Shown: positions 15,822 through 26,389 of the stretch, in pieces
Numbering within the stretch: the stretch's first letter is position 1
Layout of the letters: each line of letters starts with the position of its first letter
DNA from: Streptomyces collinus Tu 365
Lineage (GTDB): Bacteria > Actinomycetota > Actinomycetes > Streptomycetales > Streptomycetaceae
DNA length: 64,000 nucleotides
Direction: 5' to 3'
NCBI RefSeq assembly: GCF_000444875.1
Contig: NC_021985.1
Location: 7,212,170-7,276,169, forward strand
Program-made: the position numbers and the translations under genes
Notes under the pieces: model-generated
Seen by the model: only the letters and a program-made list of their open reading frames with translations
Told to the model about the DNA's origin: nothing
Databases searched by the model: none

Positions 15822-17102
15822 TCACCAGGTGACCGGCAGGGTCAGCGGCCCGCGGATCATCGTCTTGTGCCGCCAGCGCACGTCCTCGGCCGGGATCGCG
15901 AGCCGCAGGCGCGGCAGCCGGTCGAGCACCGTGTCGACGAGCAGCTCGGTCAGGAGCCGGGCGAGGACGGCGCCCGTGCAGTAGTGCGGTCCGTTGCCGA
16001 AGGCCAGGTGCGGACACGCGGCGCGGTCGGGGTCGATGCGGTCCGGCTCGGGGAAGACGTCCGGATCGCGGTTGGCGGCGAGGTAGGAGACGTACACCGG
16101 CTCCCCGGCCGCGATCCGGTGCCCGGCCACCTCCACGTCCTCCAGCGCGATCCGAGCGAGGCCGACGGTGCTGCGGTGCGGGATGTGGCGCAGCAGCTCG
16201 TCCAGCACGGGACCGCGCTCCGGCGGGCGGTCGCGCATCCGCTCCATCAGGTCCGGGTGGGTCAGCAGCAGGAACAGCATCTGCCCGCAGTTGTGGGTGA
16301 CGGCCTCCCCGCCGATCTGCAGCGGTCCGGCGAGCCCGACGGCCTCCTCCTCGCTGATCTCCCCGCGGGTCACGGCGGCGCCCAGCAGCGAGTACACGTC
16401 CTCGCCGGTGCTGTGGGCGCGGTCCCGGACCATCGCGGCGATCCAGTCGTACAGGCCGGTCTTGGCCCGCCCGGCGGCCTCGGCGCCGCCCGACGTGGAG
16501 ATGATCTGCCGGGTCCAGCCGTGCACCCGGGCCCGGTCGGCGGGCGGCACGCCCATCACCTCGCTGACGACCGTGAGCGGGAACGGCTCCAGCACCCGCT
16601 CCACCAGGTCCGCGGGCGGCCCGTCCGCCACGACCGCGTCGACCAGGCCGTCCAGGATCTCCTGCGCGCGGGGCCGCAGCCGCTTCATCGCGCTCACCGT
16701 GAAGGCCCCGGCGACCGGCTTGCGCAGCCGGTTGTGCTCGGGCTGGTCGGCCCAGGCGAGCGAGCCGGGGCGGGGCGCGAAGTGCGGGGCGAGCCGGGTC
16801 ACCTGCCGGCGGGTGACCTCGGTACGGCTGAACCGGGGATCGTTGGTGATCAGCCTGACGTCCTCGTACCGGGTGGCCAGCCAGGCCCAGCCCGCACCGA
16901 ACGGCAGCCGGATCCGGGTCAGCGGGCCCTCGCGCATCAGACCGGCGAGGACCGGGTCGAACTCCGTGCCGTCCAGGTCGGGCGGCGGCCAGTCCCGCAC
17001 GGGCGGCGGGGTGTGGCCGGGGAGGACGATCTCCTCGGTCGGGCCCGCCACCCGCACGGGCGAGGGTGCCTGTCCGGTCAGCGTGCTGGTGTCCTCGGTC
17101 AT
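15822..17102 (-). CDS. cytochrome P450
   Basis: Soluble class I bacterial P450 monooxygenase of 426 residues. The haem loop is AFGNGPHYCTG with the thiolate Cys375; the ExxR of helix K is in LDELLRHIPHR; helix I reads QIGGEAVTHNCG, in which the usual (A/G)Gx(D/E)TT is replaced by GGEAVTH, so the proton-relay Thr environment is unusual. ATG at 17102. It converges on the sigma-partner gene with a 7-bp gap, and no ferredoxin or ferredoxin reductase gene is next to it. Substrate unknown. Confidence 0.92.
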   Translation of the reverse strand: MTEDTSTLTGQAPSPVRVAGPTEEIVLPGHTPPPVRDWPPPDLDGTEFDPVLAGLMREGPLTRIRLPFGAGWAWLATRYEDVRLITNDPRFSRTEVTRRQVTRLAPHFAPRPGSLAWADQPEHNRLRKPVAGAFTVSAMKRLRPRAQEILDGLVDAVVADGPPADLVERVLEPFPLTVVSEVMGVPPADRARVHGWTRQIISTSGGAEAAGRAKTGLYDWIAAMVRDRAHSTGEDVYSLLGAAVTRGEISEEEAVGLAGPLQIGGEAVTHNCGQMLFLLLTHPDLMERMRDRPPERGPVLDELLRHIPHRSTVGLARIALEDVEVAGHRIAAGEPVYVSYLAANRDPDVFPEPDRIDPDRAACPHLAFGNGPHYCTGAVLARLLTELLVDTVLDRLPRLRLAIPAEDVRWRHKTMIRGPLTLPVTW

Positions 17103-17228
17103 GCCCACCACCCTCGTACGCCCCCCGCCCGCTGTCCTGCGGGAGTGCTCCAGCCGGAGGGCGGTACGCGGGCCGGCCCCTCGCGGCCCGCTCGGCGGTT
17201 CGTCTCCGCGCGGGCGCGCCCCGTCCGG

Positions 17229-17441
17229 GGGCCGTGGTTCGGCGCCCCGCCCAGAACCGTGGTCGATGCCTCGCGCGGCGCCCCGCCCGGGGGCCGTGGT
17301 TCTGCGCCGGTCCGAGTCCGCGGCCTGGCGGCTCTGGACGTGGGCCCGGGGTCGGCGCGCCGCTGGATGGTCTTGAGCAGGTGTGCCCGCGCGGGCGCTG
17401 AGGGTCGGCGCCCCGCCCAGGGCCGTGGTTCGGCGCCCCGC
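17229..17441. repeat. direct repeats in the 461-bp gap between P450 and amidohydrolase genes
   Basis: A 22-bp sequence beginning GGGCCGTGGTTCGGC occurs identically at 17229-17250 and 17420-17441, with a third, imperfect copy at 17291-17308 (one mismatch in 18). Each copy is flanked by GGCGCCCCGC-type sequence. No open frame here looks like a real gene; the gap 17103-17563 is otherwise featureless GC-rich DNA. Confidence 0.7.
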
Positions 17442-17563
17442 GCGGCGGCCCGCGGGTCCGGCGCCGCTCCGGGCGGGCACGGGTCCGCTCGTGGTCGTGC
17501 CCCGGTGCTCCGCGCGGGCAGGGGCCACCGCCCGGTGCCGCCCACCGGGGTCGCGGCCCGGCC

Positions 17564-18355
17564 CTACACCGCGGCCACCAGTTCGGCCAGGGCCGTGGCG
17601 AGCCGGTTCAGGCCGGGGCCGGGCGGGCCGCCGGGCTCGGTCATGTAGGTGTCGCGGCGTATCTCCACCATCAGCGCGCTCACCCGGCGGTCCCGGCCGT
17701 AGTACTCCAGCGGCACGTAGGTTCCGCTGAAGGGGCTGTCCAGCCCGGTCGCGCCGCACGCGGAGAACGCCCTGCGCGCCGCCTCCCGCAGCTCCGGCGG
17801 GGTGTGGAAGGAGTCCGTGCCCAGGCACACGGGGGGACGCGGCCCGGACCCGTGCAGCTCGTAGGGCAGCGCCCGGGCCGGGTAGGAGTGGACGTCGATC
17901 ACCACGGCCCGGCCGGTCGCGGCGAGCCGTCCGGCCACCGCCTCCGTCATGGCCCGGGCGTACGGCCGGAAGTACCGCTCGACCAGCGGCCCGGGATCGG
18001 TGTCCGCGGGCCGCAGCTCGCCCCCGTGCGTGGTGCGCGTGTACACCGCCCCCATCCCGACGGCGAGCATCTCCTCCCGCTCGTCGGGGAACCGCTCCGG
18101 GTCGACCACCAGCCGCGAGAGCCGGTTGACGAACCGCCAGGGCCGCAGGCCGGCCGGCGCGGCCGCCCGCTCCGCGATCTCGGCGGTGTGCGCGTCGGTG
18201 ATGAGGTCCAGCTCCCGCTCGAGCCCGGCGTCGTCCAGCGTGATCCCCGCGCGCACGTCCCCGGGTATCGCCCGCGCCGAGTGCGGCACGTGCAGCAGCA
18301 CGGGGGAGCGGTCGTCCCCTGGCAGGAGTTCGAACGGCAGGGCGGACTCGGTCAC
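17564..18355 (-). CDS. N-formylglutamate amidohydrolase family protein
   Basis: 263-residue zinc-dependent amidohydrolase-like protein related to HutG-type N-formylglutamate deformylase. Family motifs are LLHVPHSARAIPGD near residue 20, a FVNRLSRLVVDPERF segment, VVIDVHSYPARALPYE with the metal-binding Asp-His, and VEIRRDTYM near the C terminus. The GTG at 18355 is preceded by GGAG 6 nt upstream and fits the family N terminus; the open frame continues 22 codons upstream without family similarity. No other histidine-utilisation genes are present, so the substrate may be another N-acyl amino acid. Confidence 0.82.
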   Translation of the reverse strand: MTESALPFELLPGDDRSPVLLHVPHSARAIPGDVRAGITLDDAGLERELDLITDAHTAEIAERAAAPAGLRPWRFVNRLSRLVVDPERFPDEREEMLAVGMGAVYTRTTHGGELRPADTDPGPLVERYFRPYARAMTEAVAGRLAATGRAVVIDVHSYPARALPYELHGSGPRPPVCLGTDSFHTPPELREAARRAFSACGATGLDSPFSGTYVPLEYYGRDRRVSALMVEIRRDTYMTEPGGPPGPGLNRLATALAELVAAV

Positions 18356-18494
18356 GGGCTGCTCCAAGGCGAGGGACGAGGGACGACGACTCAGGATCAA
18401 GGTGCCACGCGCCACTGACAACGGACCCCGGCCGCACCCCGGGCCGCCCCGCCCCCTCCCCGCCCAGCCATCCGAGGCTCGCCCCCCACACGAC

Positions 18495-18527
18495 CCCGCC
18501 CCGGTCGGATGTTCCGACCGGGGCGGG
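18495..18527 (-). terminator. 15-bp perfect stem, 3-nt loop, after icd
   Basis: CCCGCCCCGGTCGGA (18495-18509), loop TGT, TCCGACCGGGGCGGG (18513-18527). On the minus strand it lies 38 bp after the icd stop and before the amidohydrolase gene. It is the strongest simple intrinsic terminator in the window, although without a U-run. Confidence 0.75.
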
Positions 18528-18565
18528 ATCGCTCACGGACGAGGCGCCGAGGCCCCGGCCGGGGT

Positions 18566-20785
<2,220 letters not shown>

Positions 20786-20983
20786 CGGGTGCTCCGCTCC
20801 ACGTCTGCAACATTGCTCGACATCAAGATATCTCGTGACGGGGGTCGGCTCGACAGGGGACCCTCGGTCGAAAACGCGCCGAGATCATGCAACCGAAACC
20901 TCACTCTCGTGGTCATGACAAGCGATCGCACATATGACCGGCGGCCGGACCCGACCACCCGGCCGCCCGAGCGAAAGCTGACC

Positions 20984-22549
20984 ATGAGATATCGCACCAG
21001 AGTGACGGCCCCGGCGGCCGCCCTGCTCGGCACGGCCGCGGCACTGACGGTGGGCTCGCCGGCCCAGGCGCTCGCCGGCGGCGGGGGGACGTCCAGGCGG
21101 AAGGCGGTGGGCCCGGGTCCGGAGACCCTCGGCGACCCCGTCTTCCCCACCCTCGGCAACGAGGGCTACCGGGTCTCGTCCTACGCGCTCGACCTCGCGT
21201 ACGACGCGACGGCCCGGACGGTCGAGGCGACCGCGACCCTGCGGATACGCACCGACCGGCCGCTGAGCCGGTTCTCGCTGGACGCCCTGGGCCTGGACAT
21301 CCGCACGGTGACCGTCGACGGCGCCGCCGCCGTCTTCGAGCAGGCGGGCGAGAAGCTGCGGGTCACGCCCGCCCGGGAGCTGGCGGAGGACGCCGCCGCC
21401 GTGGTGTGCGTCGCCTACTCGGCCGACCCGCGCCGCAGCCTCGCGCACACCGCCTGGGTGCCCACTCCGGACGGCTTCGCGATCTGCCCGCAGCCGAACT
21501 CGGCGCACACCGTCTTCCCGTGCAACGACCACCCCTCGGACAAGGCGGACTTCACCTTCCGCGTCACCGTCCCCAGCGGGCTGCGCGGCGTGGCGAACGG
21601 CAGGCTCACCGGAACGAGGACGCTGGACGACGGGCGTACGACGTACTCGTACCGCTCGGCGTCGCCGATGGCCACCGAGCTGGTCCAGATCACCGTCGGC
21701 GACTACGTCGTCAAGGACCGGCAGGGCCCGCACGGCCTGCCGCTGCGCGACGTCGTGCCGTCCGCCCGGGCCGCCGCCCTCGAACCGGCGCTCGCGCTCA
21801 CCCCCGACCTGGTGGCCTGGCTGGAGAACCGCCTCGGCATGGCGTTCCCGTTCGAGACGTACGGCCTGCTGCCGTGCAACTCCGATGACGCCCATGCCTT
21901 CGACTTCACCGGCCTGGAGACGCAGACCCTCACGCTGTACAAGCCGAACTTCCTGCTCCAGGAGGAGAAGAAGATCGGCTCGCACATGATGCACGAGCTG
22001 GTCCACTCCTACTTCGGCAACCTGGTCAGCCCCGCGAGCTGGTCGGACCTGTGGCTGAACGAGGGCCACGCCGACTTCTACGGGCTGCTGTACCGCTACG
22101 AGCGCGGCTGGGCCGACTCGCTGGGCCTGACCACCATGGAAGCCCGGATGAAGGACACCTACGCCCGCGGCGACCAGTGGCGGCACGACTCCGGCCCGGT
22201 GGCCTCGCCGAACGAGGCCAACCTGTTCGACAGCCAGCGGTACCTGGGCGGCGTGCTCACCCTGTACGCCTTCCGGGAGCAGGTCGGCGAGCAGGTCTTC
22301 AACGCCGTCGAGGGCGCCTTCCTGGAGCGCTTCCGCAACTGCTCGGCGTCCACCGACGACTACATCGCGGTCGCCACGGAGGTCTCGGGACAGGACCAGT
22401 CGGGCTTCCTGCGCGACTGGCTGTACGGCACGAAGACCCCGCGCATGCCCGGCCACCCCGACTGGACGGTGACCCCGGTCGCCTCGGCGCTCGCGGCGCC
22501 GCACAGCAAGCGCGGCGGCCACCGGCACGACAACTCGGCCACGCTCTGA
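20984..22549 (+). CDS. secreted M1-family metallopeptidase
   Basis: 521-residue zinc aminopeptidase-type enzyme. Residues 1-31 form a Sec signal peptide (positively charged MRYRTRV, then an Ala/Leu-rich core, cleavage near AQALAG). The zinc site is HELVH at residues 337-341 with the distal Glu360 in NEGHADFY, exactly the M1 HExxH-18-E pattern. The exopeptidase GxMEN motif is replaced by TGLETQT (309-315), so aminopeptidase activity may be altered. The gene ends in MPGHPDWTVTPVAS and a His/Arg tail. ATG 20984 has only a weak GAAAG site. It converges on the DUF4186 gene through a shared palindrome. Confidence 0.9.
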   Translation: MRYRTRVTAPAAALLGTAAALTVGSPAQALAGGGGTSRRKAVGPGPETLGDPVFPTLGNEGYRVSSYALDLAYDATARTVEATATLRIRTDRPLSRFSLDALGLDIRTVTVDGAAAVFEQAGEKLRVTPARELAEDAAAVVCVAYSADPRRSLAHTAWVPTPDGFAICPQPNSAHTVFPCNDHPSDKADFTFRVTVPSGLRGVANGRLTGTRTLDDGRTTYSYRSASPMATELVQITVGDYVVKDRQGPHGLPLRDVVPSARAAALEPALALTPDLVAWLENRLGMAFPFETYGLLPCNSDDAHAFDFTGLETQTLTLYKPNFLLQEEKKIGSHMMHELVHSYFGNLVSPASWSDLWLNEGHADFYGLLYRYERGWADSLGLTTMEARMKDTYARGDQWRHDSGPVASPNEANLFDSQRYLGGVLTLYAFREQVGEQVFNAVEGAFLERFRNCSASTDDYIAVATEVSGQDQSGFLRDWLYGTKTPRMPGHPDWTVTPVASALAAPHSKRGGHRHDNSATL

Positions 22550-22996
22550 TCAGCCGTGGCGGGCGGAGCCGGGCCCGGCTCCGCCCGCCACCTCGCGCTC
22601 GATCCACCGGCAGATCACGTCCACCACGTACACGTGCTCCGCGCGGCTCAGCTCCCGGCCCCGGGGAATCCCGTGCCAGCGCTGGAGGCATCCCCGGCAG
22701 CACGTGGCGGTGGCGTGCTGGGCGACGAACACCGGGTGCCCCCGGTACGGGGTCTGCTTGCCGTCCTTGGCCGGCGCGGCCGGGGCCAGCCGGCGGGCGA
22801 CCAGGTCGTAGGCGTGCCACCGCACGGTCGCCGCGCCCCTGAGCTCGGCGGTGGCCAGATCCCGCCCGCGCAGGCGGAACCGGGCCCCGAAGGGCCGCCG
22901 GCGCGCGATGTCCTCGAGCCGCCGGTCGAGGGCCGGGCCGCTGGGAAGGGGACCGGACGGGTCCGGGGGAACGGGCGGGAACGGGGGAACGGTCAT
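22550..22996 (-). CDS. DUF4186 family protein
   Basis: 148 residues. The conserved core HPVFVAQHATATCCRGCLQR followed by WHGIPRGRELS and YVVDVICRWIERE matches DUF4186, a family of unknown function with a Cys/His cluster (CCRGC, H before and after) that could bind metal. ATG 22996 chosen because family similarity begins soon after; there is no clear ribosome site and the frame is open to 23071. The last ten codons lie inside the 36-bp palindrome that also serves the opposing M1 gene. Confidence 0.78.
   Translation of the reverse strand: MTVPPFPPVPPDPSGPLPSGPALDRRLEDIARRRPFGARFRLRGRDLATAELRGAATVRWHAYDLVARRLAPAAPAKDGKQTPYRGHPVFVAQHATATCCRGCLQRWHGIPRGRELSRAEHVYVVDVICRWIEREVAGGAGPGSARHG
22556..22591. 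terminator. 36-bp perfect palindrome shared by two convergent genes
   Basis: GTGGCGGGCGGAGCCGGG (22556-22573) is immediately followed by its exact reverse complement (22574-22591). It begins 7 bp after the M1 stop and lies inside the 3' end of the DUF4186 coding sequence, where it encodes a Gly/Ala/Pro-rich tail. A bidirectional terminator is the simplest reading. Confidence 0.7.
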
Positions 22997-23119
22997 GACG
23001 GTCCGATGATACGTCCGGTCTGCGACGGTATCGGCGGCCGGCGGCCGGAGGCCCGGGCACGAGACCCTCACGGCAGACCCGGCCCCCGGCGCCCGCTGGG
23101 GCAGATCCGGCCCCCGGCG

Positions 23120-23171
23120 CCCCGCGCTCCCTACGGCCGGTCCTGCCCCGCGCTCCCTACGGCAGGTCCTG
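23120..23171. repeat. 26-bp tandem duplication covering the stop of the MscS gene
   Basis: Two 26-bp copies, 23120-23145 and 23146-23171, differ at one base. The right copy contains the MscS stop codon and last codons; the left copy is a decayed duplicate just outside the gene. Directly to the left (about 23072-23119) a second pair of imperfect repeats starting GGCAGAYCCGGCCCCCGGCG occurs. Confidence 0.8.
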
Positions 23172-24227
23172 CCCCGCCCGCTGTTGCGGTATCACCACCG
23201 CGCCCTGCTGCAGGGCCACCGTCCTGGTCGGGGCCGGGATGCTGATGCCCTCCTCGCGGTAGCGGCGGTGCAGACGCTTGATGAACTCGTGCTTGACGCG
23301 GTACTGGTCGCTGAACTCGCCGACGCCGAGGATCACCGTGAAGCCGATGCGGGAGTCCCCGAAGGTGTGGAAGCGGATGGCGGGCTCGTGGTCCGGGACC
23401 GCGCCGGTGATCTCGGTCATGGTCTCGGCGACCACCTCCGCCGTCACCCGCTCGACCTGGTCCAGGTCCGCGTCGTAGCTCACGCCCACCTGCACCAGTA
23501 CCGTCAACTGCTGCTCGGGACGGGTGAAGTTGGTCATGTTCGACTTGGCGAGCTGGCCGTTGGGGACCACCACCAGGTTGTTGGAGAGCTGACGCACCGT
23601 CGTCTGGCGCCAGTTGATGTCCACCACGTAGCCCTCCTCACCGCTGCTCAGCCGGATGTAGTCGCCCGGCTGCACGGTCTTGGAGGCGAGGATGTGGACG
23701 CCCGCGAACAGGTTGGCGAGGGTGTCCTGCAGGGCCAGCGCCACGGCCAGACCGCCGACGCCCAGGGCGGTGAGCAGGGGTGCGATGGAGATGCCGAGCG
23801 TCTGCAGCACCACCAGGAAGCCGATGGCGAGCACCAGGACCCGGGTGATGTTCACGAAGATGGTGGCCGAGCCCGCCACGCCGGAGCGGGACTGGGTGAC
23901 CGAGCGGACCAGACCCGCGATCACCCGGGCCGCCGAGACGGTCACCACGAGGATCAGCCACACCTGGAGGAACTGGTCGACGTGGTGCCGGACGGTCCGG
24001 GTCAGCGGCAGCGCCACCGCGGCCGCCGCCGCGCCGCCCGCGATCGCCGCCCAGGGGACCACCGAGCGCAGCGCGTCCACGATGACGTCGTCGCCGCTCC
24101 AGCGGGTCCGCTCGGCGTGCCCCGCGAGCCAGCGCAGCAGCATGCGCGACAGGAAGGCGAGCACCAGGCCCGCGGCCAGGGTGATGCCGGCGAGGACGAG
24201 GTCGTCCAGGGTCAGCGAGCGGTTCAC
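23157..24227 (-). CDS. small-conductance mechanosensitive channel (MscS family)
   Basis: 356-residue inner-membrane channel that opens under membrane tension to release osmolytes. There are four hydrophobic segments (about residues 9-30, 55-75, 88-105, 130-150), followed by the pore helix and beta domain: TALGVGGLAVALALQDTLAN and LFAGVHILASKTVQPGDYI, then YVVDINWRQTTVRQLSNNLV and VVPNGQLAKSNMTNF, and the alpha/beta C-terminal domain. More N-terminal helices than E. coli MscS, like YnaI/YbdG types. GTG at 24227 has GGAGGTGA 5 nt upstream. Confidence 0.92.
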   Translation of the reverse strand: MNRSLTLDDLVLAGITLAAGLVLAFLSRMLLRWLAGHAERTRWSGDDVIVDALRSVVPWAAIAGGAAAAAVALPLTRTVRHHVDQFLQVWLILVVTVSAARVIAGLVRSVTQSRSGVAGSATIFVNITRVLVLAIGFLVVLQTLGISIAPLLTALGVGGLAVALALQDTLANLFAGVHILASKTVQPGDYIRLSSGEEGYVVDINWRQTTVRQLSNNLVVVPNGQLAKSNMTNFTRPEQQLTVLVQVGVSYDADLDQVERVTAEVVAETMTEITGAVPDHEPAIRFHTFGDSRIGFTVILGVGEFSDQYRVKHEFIKRLHRRYREEGISIPAPTRTVALQQGAVVIPQQRAGQDLP

Positions 24228-24415
24228 CGGTCACCTCCGGGAGGCAAGACCGTCGCGGCCGTCCTGAAGTGAGATGTCGTCACGTTGCCACCTGCTCGAT
24301 GTCCGGAATGTGCGAACGCCCGACCCCGGCGTCGTCGACGAGCGGGCGAACGCTCATCCTGCCGTATCCGGAAGGGCGGTTCGCACCCGGACGGGGGAGC
24401 TCCGGACGAGGTTCC

Positions 24416-25180
24416 TCACACGTCCGGGTGGGATCCGTGCCGTCCGGCGCCGGCCGCGAACCGGGCCGCCCCCTCGAATCCCGTCGTCAACACGGCCATC
24501 CCGTGCCGCAGTTCACCCCGCATCGCCGTCTCCTCGCCCAGCCCCTCCTGTTCCAGCACGGAGGCGCGGTCGCCGCGCAGGCACGCCTGGGGGAAGCGGG
24601 CGACGGCCGCCGCGAGTTCCTCGGCCGCGGCGCGGACCCCGCCGGTGGGCACGAGGCGGTCGGCGAGGCCGATGGCGTGGGCCTCGGCGGCCGGGACCGG
24701 GCGGCCGGTCAGGATCATGTCCATCGCCCGGCCGGTGCCGATCAGCCGGGGCAGCCGTACCGTGCCCCCGTCGATCAGCGGCACGCCCCAGCGGCGGCAG
24801 TACACCCCGAACACGGCGTCCTCCTCCGCGACCCGCAGATCGCACCACAGGGCCAGTTCGAGACCGCCCGCGACGGCGTGCCCGGCGACGGCGGCGATCA
24901 CCGGCTTCGACAGCCGCATCCGGGTCGGCCCCATCGGCCCGTCGCCCTCCTCGGCGACCCGGTTGCGCCGCTCGCCGCCCATCGCCTTCAGGTCGGCGCC
25001 CGCGCAGAACGTGCCGCCCTCGCCCCACAGCACCGCCACCCGGGCCCGGTCGTCCGCCTCGAACTCCCGGAAGGCGGCCGCCAGTTCCGCCGCCGTCGGG
25101 CCGTCGACCGCGTTGCGGACCTCCGGGCGGGACAGGACGACCGTGGTGACGTGCTCCTTGCGCTCCACGCGTACCGGCAC
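24416..25180 (-). CDS. enoyl-CoA hydratase/isomerase (crotonase) family protein
   Basis: 254-residue crotonase-fold enzyme acting on an acyl-CoA. The oxyanion-hole parts are GGTFCAGADLKAMG (about residues 53-66) and AGHAVAGGLELALWCDLRVA (about 98-117). The catalytic Glu that hydratases carry after CDLRVA is represented by YCRRWGVPLIDGG, where the second Glu is replaced, so hydratase activity is doubtful. GTG at 25180 has GAAGGAG 8 nt upstream; the frame remains open 13 codons further. The flippase-like gene ends 45 bp upstream in the same direction, but no other beta-oxidation gene is present. Confidence 0.82.
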   Translation of the reverse strand: MPVRVERKEHVTTVVLSRPEVRNAVDGPTAAELAAAFREFEADDRARVAVLWGEGGTFCAGADLKAMGGERRNRVAEEGDGPMGPTRMRLSKPVIAAVAGHAVAGGLELALWCDLRVAEEDAVFGVYCRRWGVPLIDGGTVRLPRLIGTGRAMDMILTGRPVPAAEAHAIGLADRLVPTGGVRAAAEELAAAVARFPQACLRGDRASVLEQEGLGEETAMRGELRHGMAVLTTGFEGAARFAAGAGRHGSHPDV

Positions 25181-25225
25181 GGCGGGCACTCCTTCTCGGG
25201 CTGCGGCTCGGACGGCCACTGTGCC

Positions 25226-26200
25226 TCAGATGACCTTCAGCCGCACCAGCGCCCCCAGGGCGAGCGCGCCCGGCAGCAGGGGCACCCACACCGTGATCAC
25301 CCGGTAGGCCAGCACCACCGCCGTGGCCACCGCGGCCGGGCCACCCACCGCGACCAGCGCCACGATCAGCGCGGCCTCGACCGAGCCGAGCCCGCCCGGC
25401 GTCGGCACCAGGGCCACCGCGGCGGTCGCCGCCAGGTACGCGAGCGCCATGTGCGCGGGCGGCACCGGCAGCCGCAGCGCCTGCCCGACCGCGGCGAGAC
25501 CGGTCGCCTGGAGCGCCGGGAAGGCCAGCGAACCGCCCCACAGGGCCAGGGCGCGGGCCGGCCGCGTGTGCACCGAGCGTGCCTCGCCCAGGGCGTCGCG
25601 CAGGAAGCCGGCGACCGCCCGGCGCAGCCGCCGTACCCGGCACAGCGCCACCGCCGCCGCGACGGCCGGCGCGGCGGCCCCGAGCAGCAGCGGGACGGGC
25701 GAACCGCCCGGCAGCAGGGTGCCGAGCCGCAGCGCGTGCGGGAAGACGGCCAGCAGCACCGCCAGCAGCCCCAGCCGGCCCACGCACTCCGCCAGCAGGT
25801 ACAGCGCGAGCGCGGCCGAGGACCGGGCGAGCGGCACCCCGCACACCGTCATGAAACGCAGGTTCACCGCCCCCGCGCCGAGGCCGGTGGGCAGCAGGTG
25901 GTTGGCCGCGCCGGCCGCGAACTGGGTGGCCAGCAACCGCCCCTTCGGCAGCGGCTGCACCACCGCGCCCTGCCGGGTGAACGCCGCCGCGACCCAGGTC
26001 AGACAGGTCGCGCCGGCCGCCGCCAGCAGCCACGGCCAGGACGCCGTGCGCAACTGGCCGAAACCCTCCGCCAGCACCGAGCGGTGCCGTACCGCGACCA
26101 CCCCGACGAGCACGAGCGGCACCAGGCACAGCACCCGGCGGACGGGAACCCGCCGGGGGAGCCGTCCCCGGGGCACGCCGGGACTTCGCAGGGCTGTCAC
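25226..26200 (-). CDS. flippase-like / lysylphosphatidylglycerol synthase TM-domain (UPF0104) membrane protein
   Basis: 324 residues, with about eight hydrophobic segments of the LPG_synthase_TM family (the membrane half of MprF). Diagnostic features are GAANHLLPTGLGAGAVNLRF in the middle and the C-terminal VPTPGGLGSVEAALIVALVA re-entrant region. There is no soluble aminoacyl-transferase domain, so it is a stand-alone flippase-like protein, not a lysyl-PG synthase. The start is uncertain: GTG at 26200 lacks a ribosome site. The 5' end faces the SoxR-type promoter of the ABC transporter 150 bp away but is not obviously controlled by it. Confidence 0.8.
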   Translation of the reverse strand: MTALRSPGVPRGRLPRRVPVRRVLCLVPLVLVGVVAVRHRSVLAEGFGQLRTASWPWLLAAAGATCLTWVAAAFTRQGAVVQPLPKGRLLATQFAAGAANHLLPTGLGAGAVNLRFMTVCGVPLARSSAALALYLLAECVGRLGLLAVLLAVFPHALRLGTLLPGGSPVPLLLGAAAPAVAAAVALCRVRRLRRAVAGFLRDALGEARSVHTRPARALALWGGSLAFPALQATGLAAVGQALRLPVPPAHMALAYLAATAAVALVPTPGGLGSVEAALIVALVAVGGPAAVATAVVLAYRVITVWVPLLPGALALGALVRLKVI

Positions 26201-26351
26201 ACCGGGGAAGGTTCTCCGCGCCGCGTCAACGGCGGGTGGCGCGGGCGCGGACGGCGGCTTACGGACCGGCAGCGGGTCGGGGGCGGGCGCCGGCCCGTGA
26301 GGCGCCGGACGCGGACGCGTCACCCCCGGACCGGGCGGAGCGGGGCGTTGC

Positions 26352-26382
26352 TTGACCTCAAGGCCGCTTGAGGTCCTACGTT
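26352..26382 (+). promoter_or_regulatory. SoxR box in a 19-bp-spacer MerR-type promoter
   Basis: -35 TTGACC (26352-26357) and -10 TACGTT (26377-26382) are separated by 19 bp, the over-long spacing of MerR-family promoters. Inside is CCTCAAG-GCCG-CTTGAGG (26356-26373); the arms and 4-bp centre are those of the classical SoxR box, and the symmetry extends to GACCTCAAG / CTTGAGGTC. The ATG of the transporter is 8 nt after the -10 box, so the start codon should coincide with +1 (leaderless mRNA). Confidence 0.85.
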
Positions 26383-26389
26383 CTCTCCC

